This document shows positions 8,199 to 17,957 of a stretch of 64,000 nucleotides of DNA, in pieces (the first letter of the stretch is position 1; each line of letters opens with the position of its first letter). The notes beneath the pieces are model-generated. The model did no database searches. It saw nothing but the letters and a program-made list of their open reading frames with translations, and was not told the DNA's origin. A program made the position numbers and the translations under genes. The DNA comes from Shewanella sp. (lineage in GTDB: Bacteria > Pseudomonadota > Gammaproteobacteria > Enterobacterales > Shewanellaceae), in contig NZ_JABSSM010000020.1 of assembly GCF_013214165.1 (NCBI RefSeq), positions 62,001 through 126,000 of the forward strand, written 5' to 3'.

Positions 8199-9011
8199 AT
8201 GAACAATAAAACCATGTTATTCGTTTTGCTGTCGCTGGCATTCGGTGTGGTAGCAGTTTTTTTAGCCCAAAGTTGGCTAGAGTCTAATAGTGAAGCCGAT
8301 GGATCAGAGGCGACATCGACAGTGATCACTATGGCTACCTTAGTTCCCCTTGGAGCAATTCTGGAGCGAAAGCATCTGAAGCTGACTCCTATGCCTGACT
8401 CGGTGATCCCAGAAAACGCTATCAAAACCTTCGAGGAGGCCGAGGGTATGGTGGTTAAGAACAACCTTTATACCGGAGAGATATTGCGCAGTGAGCGCAT
8501 CATCAAGAAGGGAGAGGGCAGCACATTAGCGAGTTTGATCACCCCCAATATGCGGGCTGTGACCATCAGGGTGAATGATGTCGTTGGGGTCGCAGGCTTT
8601 CTGTTACCGGGGAACCGCGTCGATGTGCTGAATTTATTCAAGAAAGGCGGAAGCTTACACACTGACGTCGTGTTGGCCAATGTCAAAATACTCGCCATAG
8701 ATCAAAGATCATCCAATGATGAGAACAAACCAAAATTGGTGCGAGCAGTGACTCTCGAGCTGAGTCTTGAGCAGGCGGAAACCTTACTTATCGCCAAGGG
8801 TCGTGGAAAACTGCAATTGGCATTAAGAAATCCCAATGACTCTGCCGAAGTTGAGCTAGCCTTAATCAATGAGAAACGACAGAGAAAGGAGATATCTGTT
8901 GTTAACACAGTGACACCTCCTAAGACAATCGTTCGTGTTTCATCGGAGAGTAAGACCAAGGTCTATGTACTCAAGGGGATGAAGGAGCAGGTTGTTAAGG
9001 TGAGTAATTAA
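8199..9011 (+). CDS. rcpC: Flp pilus assembly protein RcpC/CpaB
   Basis: 270 aa. An N-terminal membrane anchor (about residues 5-25) is followed by a SAF-like domain (ATLVPLGAILERKHL) and the CpaB/RcpC core including VTIRVNDVVGVAGFLLPGNRVDV. RcpC/CpaB is a periplasmic component thought to support or gate the RcpA secretin channel. AAAGGAG precedes ATG 8199. It is directly followed by the secretin gene, the standard order. Confidence 0.9.
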   Translation: MNNKTMLFVLLSLAFGVVAVFLAQSWLESNSEADGSEATSTVITMATLVPLGAILERKHLKLTPMPDSVIPENAIKTFEEAEGMVVKNNLYTGEILRSERIIKKGEGSTLASLITPNMRAVTIRVNDVVGVAGFLLPGNRVDVLNLFKKGGSLHTDVVLANVKILAIDQRSSNDENKPKLVRAVTLELSLEQAETLLIAKGRGKLQLALRNPNDSAEVELALINEKRQRKEISVVNTVTPPKTIVRVSSESKTKVYVLKGMKEQVVKVSN

Positions 9012-9050
9012 GTGTAGATGATTATCCATGCATTGAGAAAGGAGTGCAAT

Positions 9051-10505
9051 ATGCCACATTCAATTTCAAAATTGACTAAGGTATTAGCATGTTGTTTAGC
9101 TTTGTGTTTCGTTGTTATAAACTTTTCAGCTAAAGCCGGAGGTCCCACGGGAGCGAGCCGAGACATCATGCCGATCCCTATTTTCAAATCCAGGATCATA
9201 AATCTTAAGCATACCGTTCATCGGGTATCAGTGGGTAATCCCAACATAGGTGATATCAAATTATTGCCGAACAATGAACTTTATGTATTAGGTAAAAAAT
9301 TGGGCAGCACTAATATCATGATCTGGGATGAAAACGAGCGATTGGTTGATGTCATCGATATCGAGATCACCCATGATCTTAACGGACTAAAATTACGCCT
9401 ACACGAATTCTTACCCGGTGAAAAACTGGGCGTACAAACTTCTCAGGGTCATCTGCTGATAAGCGGGCAGGCATCGAACCTACAAAAGATGAACACTGCA
9501 GTCGAGCTCGCTAAGGCATACGCCGCCGCGGCATCTGTGTCTAAGGTCAAGAGCACAGTATTGAACATGATGACAGTGGGCGGGGATCATCAGGTAATGC
9601 TGGAAGTGGTGATTGCCGAAGTTCAGCGAGAAGTCGCCCGTCAATTCGATACCAAATTTTTTATCTTCAATAAAGGTTCTAAATTGTCAGGAGGAGCAGC
9701 GGGGGGGGGAGGATCGTTCGACTTAGACCCAGCCGCGGCAATCAACAACAGGGGCTTCTTTGCTCGATACCTCAACGACAACCTAATGATGAGTTTTGCC
9801 TTAGATGTCGCCAAACAAAATGGTTTAGCTAAGGTATTGGCCGAGCCTAATGTGACGGCGTTGAGTGGCCAATCTGCAGAGTTTCTTTCAGGCGGTGAAT
9901 TCCCCATTCCTGTACCTGGTACCAATGGTTCCACCACAATTCAATATCGTGATTTTGGGGTTGGAGTCAGGTTTGTACCTACGGTATTAGACTCGGGACA
10001 GATAAACTTAAACCTCAATGTCATTGTGAGTGAAGTCAGTAATGCCAATTCCGTGACACTGTCTGGTGGAGGCTCAAATGCCTCTCTGATCGTCCCGTCA
10101 ATCGTCAAGAGAACCACATCGACAACGGTAGAACTTGCCGATGGTCAGACTATCGCTATCAGCGGCCTTATCAGTGACACTTTGCGGGAAAATATAGACA
10201 AGTTACCTGGTCTGGGGGATATCCCAATCTTAGGTCAACTTTTTACCAGTAAAAGTTTTAAGAGTGGTCAGAGTGAACTCGTTATTTTAGTGACGCCTAG
10301 GTTGGTACGGCCCTTCAACAGGAAACATATTTCGCTGCCCACCGATGACTTTGTGTTGCCATCCGATATGGAGTTTTACCTCTTAGGCAAGATGTCACAC
10401 AAAAAACAGGATTCAGAGCGGAGCGATACTCCCTATGAGGCGATTATAAATGATGCAAAGGTCGATGATACGGGAACTCAACAGAAATACGGACACTCAC
10501 TTTAG
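9051..10505 (+). CDS. rcpA: Outer-membrane secretin RcpA/CpaC
   Basis: 484 aa. The start at 9051 is chosen because AAAGGAG lies 8-13 bp before it and it yields a clean signal peptide (MPHSISKLTKVLACCLALCFV...SAKA); an upstream in-frame ATG at 9018 has neither. The N-terminal pilus/BON-like region (about 50-180) is followed by the secretin domain, with ALSGQSAEFLSGGEFPIPVPG and the late EIVILVTPRLV-like segment (SELVILVTPRLVRPF). It forms the outer-membrane channel for the Flp pilus. A Gly-rich stretch near residue 215 is normal for loops in this family. Confidence 0.92.
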   Translation: MPHSISKLTKVLACCLALCFVVINFSAKAGGPTGASRDIMPIPIFKSRIINLKHTVHRVSVGNPNIGDIKLLPNNELYVLGKKLGSTNIMIWDENERLVDVIDIEITHDLNGLKLRLHEFLPGEKLGVQTSQGHLLISGQASNLQKMNTAVELAKAYAAAASVSKVKSTVLNMMTVGGDHQVMLEVVIAEVQREVARQFDTKFFIFNKGSKLSGGAAGGGGSFDLDPAAAINNRGFFARYLNDNLMMSFALDVAKQNGLAKVLAEPNVTALSGQSAEFLSGGEFPIPVPGTNGSTTIQYRDFGVGVRFVPTVLDSGQINLNLNVIVSEVSNANSVTLSGGGSNASLIVPSIVKRTTSTTVELADGQTIAISGLISDTLRENIDKLPGLGDIPILGQLFTSKSFKSGQSELVILVTPRLVRPFNRKHISLPTDDFVLPSDMEFYLLGKMSHKKQDSERSDTPYEAIINDAKVDDTGTQQKYGHSL

Positions 10506-10523
10506 CTAAGGGAGAATGGGTGT

Positions 10524-10802
10524 ATGAAAAATTTAAATGTTAACTTAAGCGTTAAACACGTTTGCCTATTGGCCGCGGTCACATTAGTGGGCTGCGCCGA
10601 ACTCAACGATTTTCCTATGGATGCCAGTTATCAAAAGGTGAAACAGATCCAGATTTTAGATCCCGGTGCGCCGGAACGCAATGCAGGTATAGTTGGTGTG
10701 TTGGAGGGGAATTATGGTGAAAGAGTCATGAAGGCCTACCGTGAGAGTAATGTTTTACCTAAAGAGGCTAGAAACAATATATCGGTGAAAATAGCCAATT
10801 AA
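10524..10802 (+). CDS. Small lipoprotein of the Tad locus (RcpB-position)
   Basis: 92 aa with a lipoprotein signal peptide and lipobox LVGC (Cys about 25). The mature part is about 67 residues with no recognised domain. It sits directly after the secretin gene, 18 bp downstream, where RcpB or a pilotin-like lipoprotein is found in other Tad loci. A role in secretin placement or stability is inferred from position only. Confidence 0.65.
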   Translation: MKNLNVNLSVKHVCLLAAVTLVGCAELNDFPMDASYQKVKQIQILDPGAPERNAGIVGVLEGNYGERVMKAYRESNVLPKEARNNISVKIAN

Positions 10803-11016
10803 TCATCTTTGATAAAGTGTTCTCATGCTTGTTCTATTTTGTTGAGTGTGACTGGAGTCTCGCATCTTAAATTGCTCTACCTAAGGTGGGTTGCCGTGAT
10901 TGTGTCTATACTTGGTTAAGTGGCGTGAGCAAAGGATCTACTAATCTAGGCCTGAATGGCCACCCTGCTGGACCCAAATATGTATCACTCAGCTAACCCT
11001 GGTGATTGGAGGCAAG

Positions 11017-12345
11017 ATGTTTCCCTCTGATGTGAACTCGAATCAATTATCTTTATCTAGATTAGGTAAACAAGGCGGGGCCATACTCGTGATGTTTACC
11101 TTAGGATTATTCTCGTTGCTGGCCGTCGCCGCCCTTGCTCTGGACGGTGGGCATCTTCTGCTGAATAAAGGTCGGTTACAAAGCTCGGTAGATTCTTCGG
11201 CTTTATATGCGGCTAAAATATTGCAAAATGGCGGCAGTCTCTTTGATGCAAGAGAGGCGGCTACCCTCATTTTGATACAAAACCTGGGGTTTGAGGAGAA
11301 CAGTGAACTCGATACCAGCGTCGATCTGTCATCACCGGATTATAACGCCACTCAAGTCACTGCAAATATCTTTATCGAGTTTTCTCTGTGGCCCGATCCT
11401 TTCATTCCCGTGTTCGATGAGACCAGCAAGTATGTTCGGATCCGCATCGAAAATGTCGGTTTAAATAATTTTTTTGCTCAAATATTCAATTTTGATAAGA
11501 AAGTGCGAGCATCTGCCGTTGCCGGGAAGAGTACGGATATCGAATGCCTGAACAGGGTTGTACCTATGATGGTTTGCGGACTGAATGCCGATCCTGATTT
11601 TACCATCACAGATCCAATCTCAGGTGAGATAACTGAGGCTCCCTTTGGCTTACCCTTGAAAACCCTGTATGTGATGAAGACAGGTTCGAATCAAGGGACT
11701 GCTATAGGCCCAGGTAATTTTCAGTTACTCAGGTTAGACGGTTCCTCCGGAGGTGCAGATATTCGCCGCGCCTTGGCCGGGGAGTTCACGCCTGGTGCTT
11801 GCGTCGGTCCCGGTGACGACGTAGACACCGAACCGGGAAATACCGTTGGCCCTGTGGTTCAGGGTCTAAACACACGGTTCGGTCTGTGGCAAGGAGGCGG
11901 AGTTAATTCCGTCGAACACCCTAGGGACTTTAATATTTGTCAGGGGGACAGGGTTGAAGTCGATAACGATGGTGTCATCATTCCTTTAAGTGGAGGGGAG
12001 GCGGAATACAGTCATCAGGACTACCTCGATGGCGATGATTTCAATCACTGTGATACTGGCGATATCACCTCTGACTCCAGTATTGCAGCGGGTGGACGCC
12101 GAGAGCTTCCTGTGGTGGTAGGCATTTGTGATGGGATGACAAATGGCGCCAATACTATTACGTCATTGGGGACTGGCTGTTTCTTCCTGACTCAGGAGAT
12201 CAGCAAGAAGGGGAATGAGGCCCATGTGGTTGGAGAATTTGTTCGTGTGTGTTCCAGTGCCGGAAGTGCGTCACTGGATCCCAGCTTTGTGAGTAATAAC
12301 TCCACCATAGTGCTCTATCGGGACCCGGACAGCCCAGATTCATAA
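11017..12345 (+). CDS. tadG: TadG-like pilus assembly protein
   Basis: 442 aa. The start ATG 11017 is preceded by GGAGG at 11008; the frame also offers a GTG at 11002 without a ribosome-binding site. The N-terminus has the TadE/G-like hydrophobic segment (GGAILVMFTLGLFSLLAVAALALDGG) followed by the RLQSSVDSSALYAA helix typical of TadG/vWA-type pseudopilin-like proteins. The rest is an Asp/Gly-rich, Cys-containing extracytoplasmic domain (six or more Cys after residue 180). It is the largest of three pseudopilin-like proteins here. A 200-bp gap before it could hold an internal promoter. Confidence 0.8.
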   Translation: MFPSDVNSNQLSLSRLGKQGGAILVMFTLGLFSLLAVAALALDGGHLLLNKGRLQSSVDSSALYAAKILQNGGSLFDAREAATLILIQNLGFEENSELDTSVDLSSPDYNATQVTANIFIEFSLWPDPFIPVFDETSKYVRIRIENVGLNNFFAQIFNFDKKVRASAVAGKSTDIECLNRVVPMMVCGLNADPDFTITDPISGEITEAPFGLPLKTLYVMKTGSNQGTAIGPGNFQLLRLDGSSGGADIRRALAGEFTPGACVGPGDDVDTEPGNTVGPVVQGLNTRFGLWQGGGVNSVEHPRDFNICQGDRVEVDNDGVIIPLSGGEAEYSHQDYLDGDDFNHCDTGDITSDSSIAAGGRRELPVVVGICDGMTNGANTITSLGTGCFFLTQEISKKGNEAHVVGEFVRVCSSAGSASLDPSFVSNNSTIVLYRDPDSPDS

Positions 12346-12354
12346 GGAGGGATT

Positions 12355-12825
12355 ATGGAATTAAGACAACAAACTGGTGTGGCGGCCGTCGAGTTTACTA
12401 TTTTGTTACCCGTCTTGTTATTGTTGATGTTTGCCACCGCCGAGTTGGGTAGAGCCCTGTATCAATATAGCCATCTGACACGCATGGTGAGAGATGCGGG
12501 ACGATACCTATCCACCAAAGCTATTGCCAACACCACAGAAAATCTTCCGAACCCGCTTAACGATGCCAGTTGTGGCAATTGTATTTCTAACACCATAGAT
12601 CTGCTGGTGTACGGCAAAGTTGGCGGCACGATTCCTCTTTTATATGGGCTGGATGCAAGCGATGTGACTATCATAGGCGACTCGGTTACCGACAGGGTCA
12701 TCATCACAGTGGATTATGATTGGCTGCCTCTGTTTGGCGAGCAGATATCGGGTCTCGGCGTGGGTGATAGCAGCGATCTTAGTTTCAATTTTCATGTTAG
12801 CTATGCGATGAGAGCAGGACTATGA
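12355..12825 (+). CDS. tadE: TadE-like pseudopilin
   Basis: 156 aa. The N-terminal signature GVAAVEFTILLPVLLLLMFATAELGRALYQY is the TadE-type class: cleavage before the hydrophobic stretch, with a conserved Glu. It is presumably processed by TadV and incorporated at, or primes, the pilus. AAGGAGG precedes ATG 12355. It overlaps the next gene by 4 bp (ATGA), indicating translational coupling. Cys residues about 63 and 66 (CGNC) may form a disulfide or metal site. Confidence 0.85.
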   Translation: MELRQQTGVAAVEFTILLPVLLLLMFATAELGRALYQYSHLTRMVRDAGRYLSTKAIANTTENLPNPLNDASCGNCISNTIDLLVYGKVGGTIPLLYGLDASDVTIIGDSVTDRVIITVDYDWLPLFGEQISGLGVGDSSDLSFNFHVSYAMRAGL

Positions 12826-13280
12826 AATCTCAGCGTGGAGTTTATGCGGTCGAATTTGCCATAGTCGCTGGCATATTTTTTATACTGCTGTTTGCCATTA
12901 TCGAAGTGGGGAGGTTGATGTACACCTACAATGTGCTGCATGAGGCCTCGAGGAGAGCGGCCAGAATTGCTGTGGTGTGTCAGATAGACGATGCCGATAT
13001 TAAAACCATGGCCCTGTTTAATGGCGCAAACCTTATTCCTAACTTAACGACAGCTAACTTAAGTATCAGTTATCTCGATGAATTCGGCAATGTTGCAACG
13101 GGCATCGATATCGACTTGGTGAGGGCGGACATAGCCAACTACCAGCATCAGTTTCTTGTACCTGGCTTATCCAGAGTCTTAAACTCGCCCACTTTCTCAA
13201 CCTATCTGCCTAGGGAGAGCTTAGGTGTTTACCATGTTGATGAGGAAGATCCCGGGAGTGGTTTTATTGATTGTAATTAA
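12822..13280 (+). CDS. tadF: TadF-like pseudopilin
   Basis: 152 aa, second TadE-family member. It begins MKSQRGVYAVEFAIVAGIFFILLFAIIEVGR with the same AVEF motif, hydrophobic helix and downstream Glu-Gly-Arg. ATGA overlap with tadE. Whether it is TadF or a second TadE is a naming question that synteny alone does not settle. Confidence 0.8.
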   Translation: MKSQRGVYAVEFAIVAGIFFILLFAIIEVGRLMYTYNVLHEASRRAARIAVVCQIDDADIKTMALFNGANLIPNLTTANLSISYLDEFGNVATGIDIDLVRADIANYQHQFLVPGLSRVLNSPTFSTYLPRESLGVYHVDEEDPGSGFIDCN

Positions 13281-13348
13281 ATCGTCTTCGAAACTAAATC
13301 CTTACTATAGTAAATACTAAGTACTTTTTATCGGGAGATGACAACTTA

Positions 13349-14635
13349 ATGGATAAGCCGCTGGAGTTACTAGTGTCGAATGAAACAGAAAGATACACTA
13401 GCAAAAATATCAATGTCGACTCCCATTCGGCGGAAAAAACACTCGCCAATCGAATCTTGCCTTACCCGGTACACGCGCTCTTGATAAACAGTTGTTATGA
13501 AAGCATCTCAGATATCGAACTAAGTCTGGATTCTTACCTGAATCTTTCCTGGGAGGGGGTACAAACTCTCAATTCATTCGCCACTAGTTCGACTAACGCT
13601 AGACCTTATAATCTTGTTCTCCTGGTCTTGCCCAATGATGAAGCCAGTGCGATTCAGGCACTAAAATCTGCTGCCGACTATGGTGTCGATATTATCATTC
13701 TTGGTCAGGATACCCCCCAAGGCGTCTTAAGATTAGCCTTTCAGCAAGGCGTGAGTGATTTTGTCTCTTTGCGGGACCCCGCGGCTGAACTGCTGCAGTC
13801 ACTGGAAAAAATAGCGTATAAATTGGCAGATAAGGCCGACTTGGCTCCGGTGCTGGCAGTGGTTAATGCCAAGGGGGGCTCGGGGGCCAGTTTTATCGCG
13901 GCCAGTATCGCCATGATAACCTCGATTAGAGATGAAGGAGAGGTCTCGCTACTCGATACCGATCTTTTACAGGGGACCTTGGCACATATGCTGGGCCTGG
14001 AGCCTCATTATTTTATTACCGAAGCGATACAGGAGCTGGACTCTCTGGATGAAATGGCACTAAAAGGCGCCATGACCAATCTGGGTCACCTGCATCTGCT
14101 GGCCGCTGAGCCATTTGCTGTCCTCAATGCCAGCGAGCCCATCGAGCTGCGAAATACCAATGAACTTTTACTCAAATGTCGCCAGTATTATCAACAGGTG
14201 ATCATCGATCTCTCCCGTGGTCCTGAAATTTGGAATGCCGATATGCTAACCAATGCCAATATTTTATTGGTGATGCAGCAAAATGTGATGAGCATCCGCG
14301 AAGCTAAGGCTGTGGTCAATCAACTGGTGAGCTTTATGGGGATCGACATGGGTCGTATCCATTTGCTGATTAATCGATATCAAAAGACCAGTTCTGGGAT
14401 AAGCTTGAAAGATATTAGGCAGACCACCGGCATAGAATCACAGTTCGTGGTGGCCAATGATTTTAAGCTTGTCAGTCAATGTATCGATCTGGGCTCACCA
14501 ATCACAGAGGTCGCACATCGCGAGCAAATTATCAAAGACCTTTCTCAAGTGACAGAACATTTTTTCCCCAGAACCAAACAGGCCGAGGGGCGTTCTCAAG
14601 GATTTTGGAATCGAATATTGAGGAAGGGGCTATGA
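13349..14635 (+). CDS. tadZ: TadZ/CpaE pilus-localisation ATPase
   Basis: 428 aa. Residues about 50-160 form a degenerate receiver-like domain. A MinD/ParA-type ATPase domain follows with the deviant Walker A VVNAKGGSGAS near residue 175 and the LLDTDLLQGTLAHML segment. TadZ/CpaE proteins position the Tad apparatus at a pole or focus. The 3' end overlaps tadA (ATGA), implying coupled translation. Confidence 0.88.
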   Translation: MDKPLELLVSNETERYTSKNINVDSHSAEKTLANRILPYPVHALLINSCYESISDIELSLDSYLNLSWEGVQTLNSFATSSTNARPYNLVLLVLPNDEASAIQALKSAADYGVDIIILGQDTPQGVLRLAFQQGVSDFVSLRDPAAELLQSLEKIAYKLADKADLAPVLAVVNAKGGSGASFIAASIAMITSIRDEGEVSLLDTDLLQGTLAHMLGLEPHYFITEAIQELDSLDEMALKGAMTNLGHLHLLAAEPFAVLNASEPIELRNTNELLLKCRQYYQQVIIDLSRGPEIWNADMLTNANILLVMQQNVMSIREAKAVVNQLVSFMGIDMGRIHLLINRYQKTSSGISLKDIRQTTGIESQFVVANDFKLVSQCIDLGSPITEVAHREQIIKDLSQVTEHFFPRTKQAEGRSQGFWNRILRKGL

Positions 14636-15957
14636 CAAATGTGCCGGAACAACAAAAGGTAGAATTTAAGCAGCTGACGGCGGAGGAGCTGCATTTAAAG
14701 GAGCAGGTCTATAATAAATTGTTGAGCGTCATGGATCTTTCCCTGATTGAAACCATATCGAAAGAGCAGGCCCAACAACAGATCAATGATATCTGTGACA
14801 AGTTGATCACAGACTTGCATCTACCCATCAACCTGTCCGCAAGACAACGTCTGATAAAGCTGATCATAGATGAAGTATTAGGCCTGGGTCCGCTGGAGAT
14901 ATTGTTATCGGATCCAAGTATCTCAGATATTTTGGTTAACTCCTATAACCGTGTGTATATAGAGCGCAAAGGTAAGTTAGAGCGAGTCCCGATAGAGTTC
15001 CACAGTAACGCCCATTTACTCAATATTATCGACCGGATTGTCTCCAGCGTGGGTCGAAGAATCGATGAATCATCCCCTATGGTCGATGCTCGCTTGGCGG
15101 ATGGCTCTCGGGTTAATGCGATAATTCCGCCACTCGCCTTAGATGGACCAGCGTTATCCATCCGGCGGTTTGCCGTGGATAAAATGTGCGCAGAGGATCT
15201 GATCAAAGTAGGCTCCATGACCAGTCAAATGAACGAGCTACTCAGCGCTGCAGTTGCCGGCAAACTTAACATCTTGGTTTCCGGAGGTACGGGTAGCGGT
15301 AAGACGACATTACTCAACATGCTTTCCGGCTACATACCTGCCGATGAACGGATTGTGACCATAGAAGATTCTGCGGAGCTACAGCTACGTCAACCCCATA
15401 CGGTCCGTCTGGAGACTAGGCCAGCTAATATCGAAGGAAAAGGCGAGGTAAGTCAAAGGGATCTGGTTAAAAATTGCTTGAGGATGCGCCCGGATAGAAT
15501 CGTCATAGGTGAAGTCAGGGGGGGAGAGGCACTGGACATGTTAACTGCGATGAATACCGGTCATGAAGGTTCACTCACCACGCTGCATGCTAATAGTGCC
15601 AGAGATGCCTTGGGGCGTCTCGAGTATATGGTGTGTATGGCAGGTTTTGATATGCCAGTGGCAAATATCAGGACTCAGATAGCGTCTGCAATCGATCTGG
15701 TGGTACAGCTTGAGCGATTAGAAGACGGAGGACGCAGAGTGACTAGCATCCAGGAGATCAATGGCATGGAGGGGGAGATCATCACCATGTCTGAATTGTT
15801 TCATTTCAGGCGTGAAGGCAGAGCTGAAAATGGCGATATCATAGGAAACTTCGCTGCCACAGGGGTGATCCCTGGTTTTCATAACAAGTTAAAACAGCAC
15901 GGTATCGATCTGTCATTAGATCTTTTCGACTGCGGCGATCCTTTTGCCGATTTTTAA
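14632..15957 (+). CDS. tadA: Tad secretion ATPase TadA/CpaF
   Basis: 441 aa hexameric type II/IV secretion ATPase that powers Flp pilus assembly. The frame is open back to 14479 inside tadZ, but ATG 14632 follows AGGAAGGGG and overlaps the tadZ stop, so it is preferred. Visible: Walker A SGGTGSGKTTLL about residue 220, Asp box RIVTIEDSAEL, Walker B RIVIGEVRGGEA and His box LTTLHANSARDAL. Confidence 0.95.
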   Translation: MTNVPEQQKVEFKQLTAEELHLKEQVYNKLLSVMDLSLIETISKEQAQQQINDICDKLITDLHLPINLSARQRLIKLIIDEVLGLGPLEILLSDPSISDILVNSYNRVYIERKGKLERVPIEFHSNAHLLNIIDRIVSSVGRRIDESSPMVDARLADGSRVNAIIPPLALDGPALSIRRFAVDKMCAEDLIKVGSMTSQMNELLSAAVAGKLNILVSGGTGSGKTTLLNMLSGYIPADERIVTIEDSAELQLRQPHTVRLETRPANIEGKGEVSQRDLVKNCLRMRPDRIVIGEVRGGEALDMLTAMNTGHEGSLTTLHANSARDALGRLEYMVCMAGFDMPVANIRTQIASAIDLVVQLERLEDGGRRVTSIQEINGMEGEIITMSELFHFRREGRAENGDIIGNFAATGVIPGFHNKLKQHGIDLSLDLFDCGDPFADF

Positions 15958-15966
15958 GGGGCTAGT

Positions 15967-16944
15967 ATGTTCTCAAATGAAGTGATCTTTCTTGGCTTAA
16001 TTTTTTTGGCGGTGATCTTACTGTCTCAGGCACTATTTTTACCTGTATATAGCCCACAGAGAGCGAATACCGCATTGATCCGTAAACGGCTGAAGCAACT
16101 GTCGGCTAATGATGGCGATACTAGCTTCGAAGTGTCGTTATTACGTAAGAGTAAGTTGGAGAAGTTAAGCAATTTTGGCAGGATGCTAGAACGCATAGAA
16201 TTTTTTGAGAATTTTAGTTATCGATTGGAATTGGCCGATTATAAGATGCTGGGCCACCAATTTTTCATCTTAGGGCTACTTACATCCATGATCCTGGCGA
16301 TGATAACTTGGTACTACATAAACGAGCCTTTCATGACCGTTTTTATTTTTGTCATCACGGCCTTCTTGTTTAACATGAAACTCAATCATGACACCAATAA
16401 GCGGATGGATACCATAGAGGCCAGCTTTCCCGATGGTTTAGATGTGATCCGCAGGGCTCTGCAGGCGGGGTATTCCTTTACCGACGCAATAAAATTGGCA
16501 ACCGAAGAGTTGGAGGGACCATTGGCGAAAGAGTTCAAGCTGATGTTTGTTAATATCAACTACACCAAGGACATCAAGCGGGCCTTGCTGGGGTTTATTC
16601 AACGTGTTCCTAGCGTTTCTGCGCTAGCCTTTGCCAGTGCCGTCATGGTGCAGAGAGAAACTGGAGGTAATTTAGCGGAAAATATCGAGAATTTAACCAG
16701 GGTAATAAGGCAGAGATTTAAATTCAGGCGTCGAGTTAAGACCTTATCGGCAGAAGGACGCCTGTCTGCCTGGATCTTAATCTTATTACCCTTCGTTCTG
16801 TTTGCTGTTATCTATATTCAAACACCATCATATGTCGGTGAATTAACTGGGACGAAAGAGGGACAGAAATTACTCATGTGGGGGGCCATAGGAATGACAA
16901 TAGGTGGCTGGTGGATAAGTAGAATCATTAAGATAGACGTCTAA
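15967..16944 (+). CDS. tadB: Tad inner-membrane platform protein TadB
   Basis: 325 aa. An N-terminal hydrophobic segment, a T2SF/GspF-type domain (FPDGLDVIRRALQAGYSFTDAI, about residues 158-180) and C-terminal membrane helices. It forms the inner-membrane base of the pilus with TadC. Starts 9 bp after tadA and ends 2 bp before tadC. Confidence 0.92.
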   Translation: MFSNEVIFLGLIFLAVILLSQALFLPVYSPQRANTALIRKRLKQLSANDGDTSFEVSLLRKSKLEKLSNFGRMLERIEFFENFSYRLELADYKMLGHQFFILGLLTSMILAMITWYYINEPFMTVFIFVITAFLFNMKLNHDTNKRMDTIEASFPDGLDVIRRALQAGYSFTDAIKLATEELEGPLAKEFKLMFVNINYTKDIKRALLGFIQRVPSVSALAFASAVMVQRETGGNLAENIENLTRVIRQRFKFRRRVKTLSAEGRLSAWILILLPFVLFAVIYIQTPSYVGELTGTKEGQKLLMWGAIGMTIGGWWISRIIKIDV

Positions 16945-16946
16945 TT

Positions 16947-17915
16947 ATGGATTATATCATTGGCTTGTTGGGTACCCTGTTTGACGACCCTGAGTATGTT
17001 AAGTGGGCCGTATATGTTATGGCGGCGATCGCAGGCATAACCTTAGCGATTTCGCTCTCTTTTCTCATCATTGGTATATATTCCCCACTTAGGAAGCGAT
17101 TGAAAAGCATAAATAAAGCCGATAAAAGGACTAAAATGACACACACTGACGTCAATGCCACCATAGAGCATGGCATAGGACGTGTGGCAAGAAAAACACC
17201 ATTAAACCTGTCAAATGATGACACTCGCCGGCTATTGATACATGCGGGTTTGCATTCTGAGAATGCACTGGCTGTTTTTAGCTCTGTCAAGTTGATCTTA
17301 CTGCTTATCTCGGCAGGCTTATCTGTGCTCACCTTGAGTATGTTTCCTGAAATATCCGGCATGATGAGTGTGTATGTGGTGGCACTGCTGGTGGGGGGGG
17401 CCTATTTGTTACCTTCCATGGTGTTACAGCATTTGGCATCCAGACGCATGAAGATTCTCAGAGCGGGTTTTCCCGACGCCTTAGATCTATTAGTCGTCTG
17501 CTGTGAAGCCGGGCTCGGCTTGCTTGCGGCCCTACAGCGCGTAGCCAATGAGCTGGCCATCAGTCATCCCAGTCTCGCCAGTGAATTGGATCTGGTCTGC
17601 AGTAAGGTTAGGGCGGGATTGACCATTAAGGTGGCGCTGCAGGAGTTCACCGACAGGACAGGTTTAGAAGACATAAAGGGTCTCAATTCGGCAATCTCAC
17701 AGAGTATTCGCTTAGGCACCGGCATAGCTGCAACCTTGAGAATATTTTCCGATGAATATCGTGATAAGCGCCTGCAAGAGGCCGAAGAGCAAGCTGCAAA
17801 GCTTGCGGTAAAGATGATTTTTCCCATGATGCTGTGTATCTGGCCCTCATTTTTCATCGTCGCGGTGGGGCCTGCGGTGCTCAAGGTGATGAAAGTATGG
17901 GGACAAGCTTTCTAG
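16947..17915 (+). CDS. tadC: Tad inner-membrane platform protein TadC
   Basis: 322 aa. A second T2SF-type protein: FPDALDLLVVCCEAGLGLLAAL (about residues 178-200), flanked by membrane helices at both ends. The usual partner of TadB. Begins almost at the tadB stop. Confidence 0.92.
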   Translation: MDYIIGLLGTLFDDPEYVKWAVYVMAAIAGITLAISLSFLIIGIYSPLRKRLKSINKADKRTKMTHTDVNATIEHGIGRVARKTPLNLSNDDTRRLLIHAGLHSENALAVFSSVKLILLLISAGLSVLTLSMFPEISGMMSVYVVALLVGGAYLLPSMVLQHLASRRMKILRAGFPDALDLLVVCCEAGLGLLAALQRVANELAISHPSLASELDLVCSKVRAGLTIKVALQEFTDRTGLEDIKGLNSAISQSIRLGTGIAATLRIFSDEYRDKRLQEAEEQAAKLAVKMIFPMMLCIWPSFFIVAVGPAVLKVMKVWGQAF

Positions 17916-17957
17916 TCGAATGATATTAGTCGAATGATATAAAAATAAGGAGCGGCC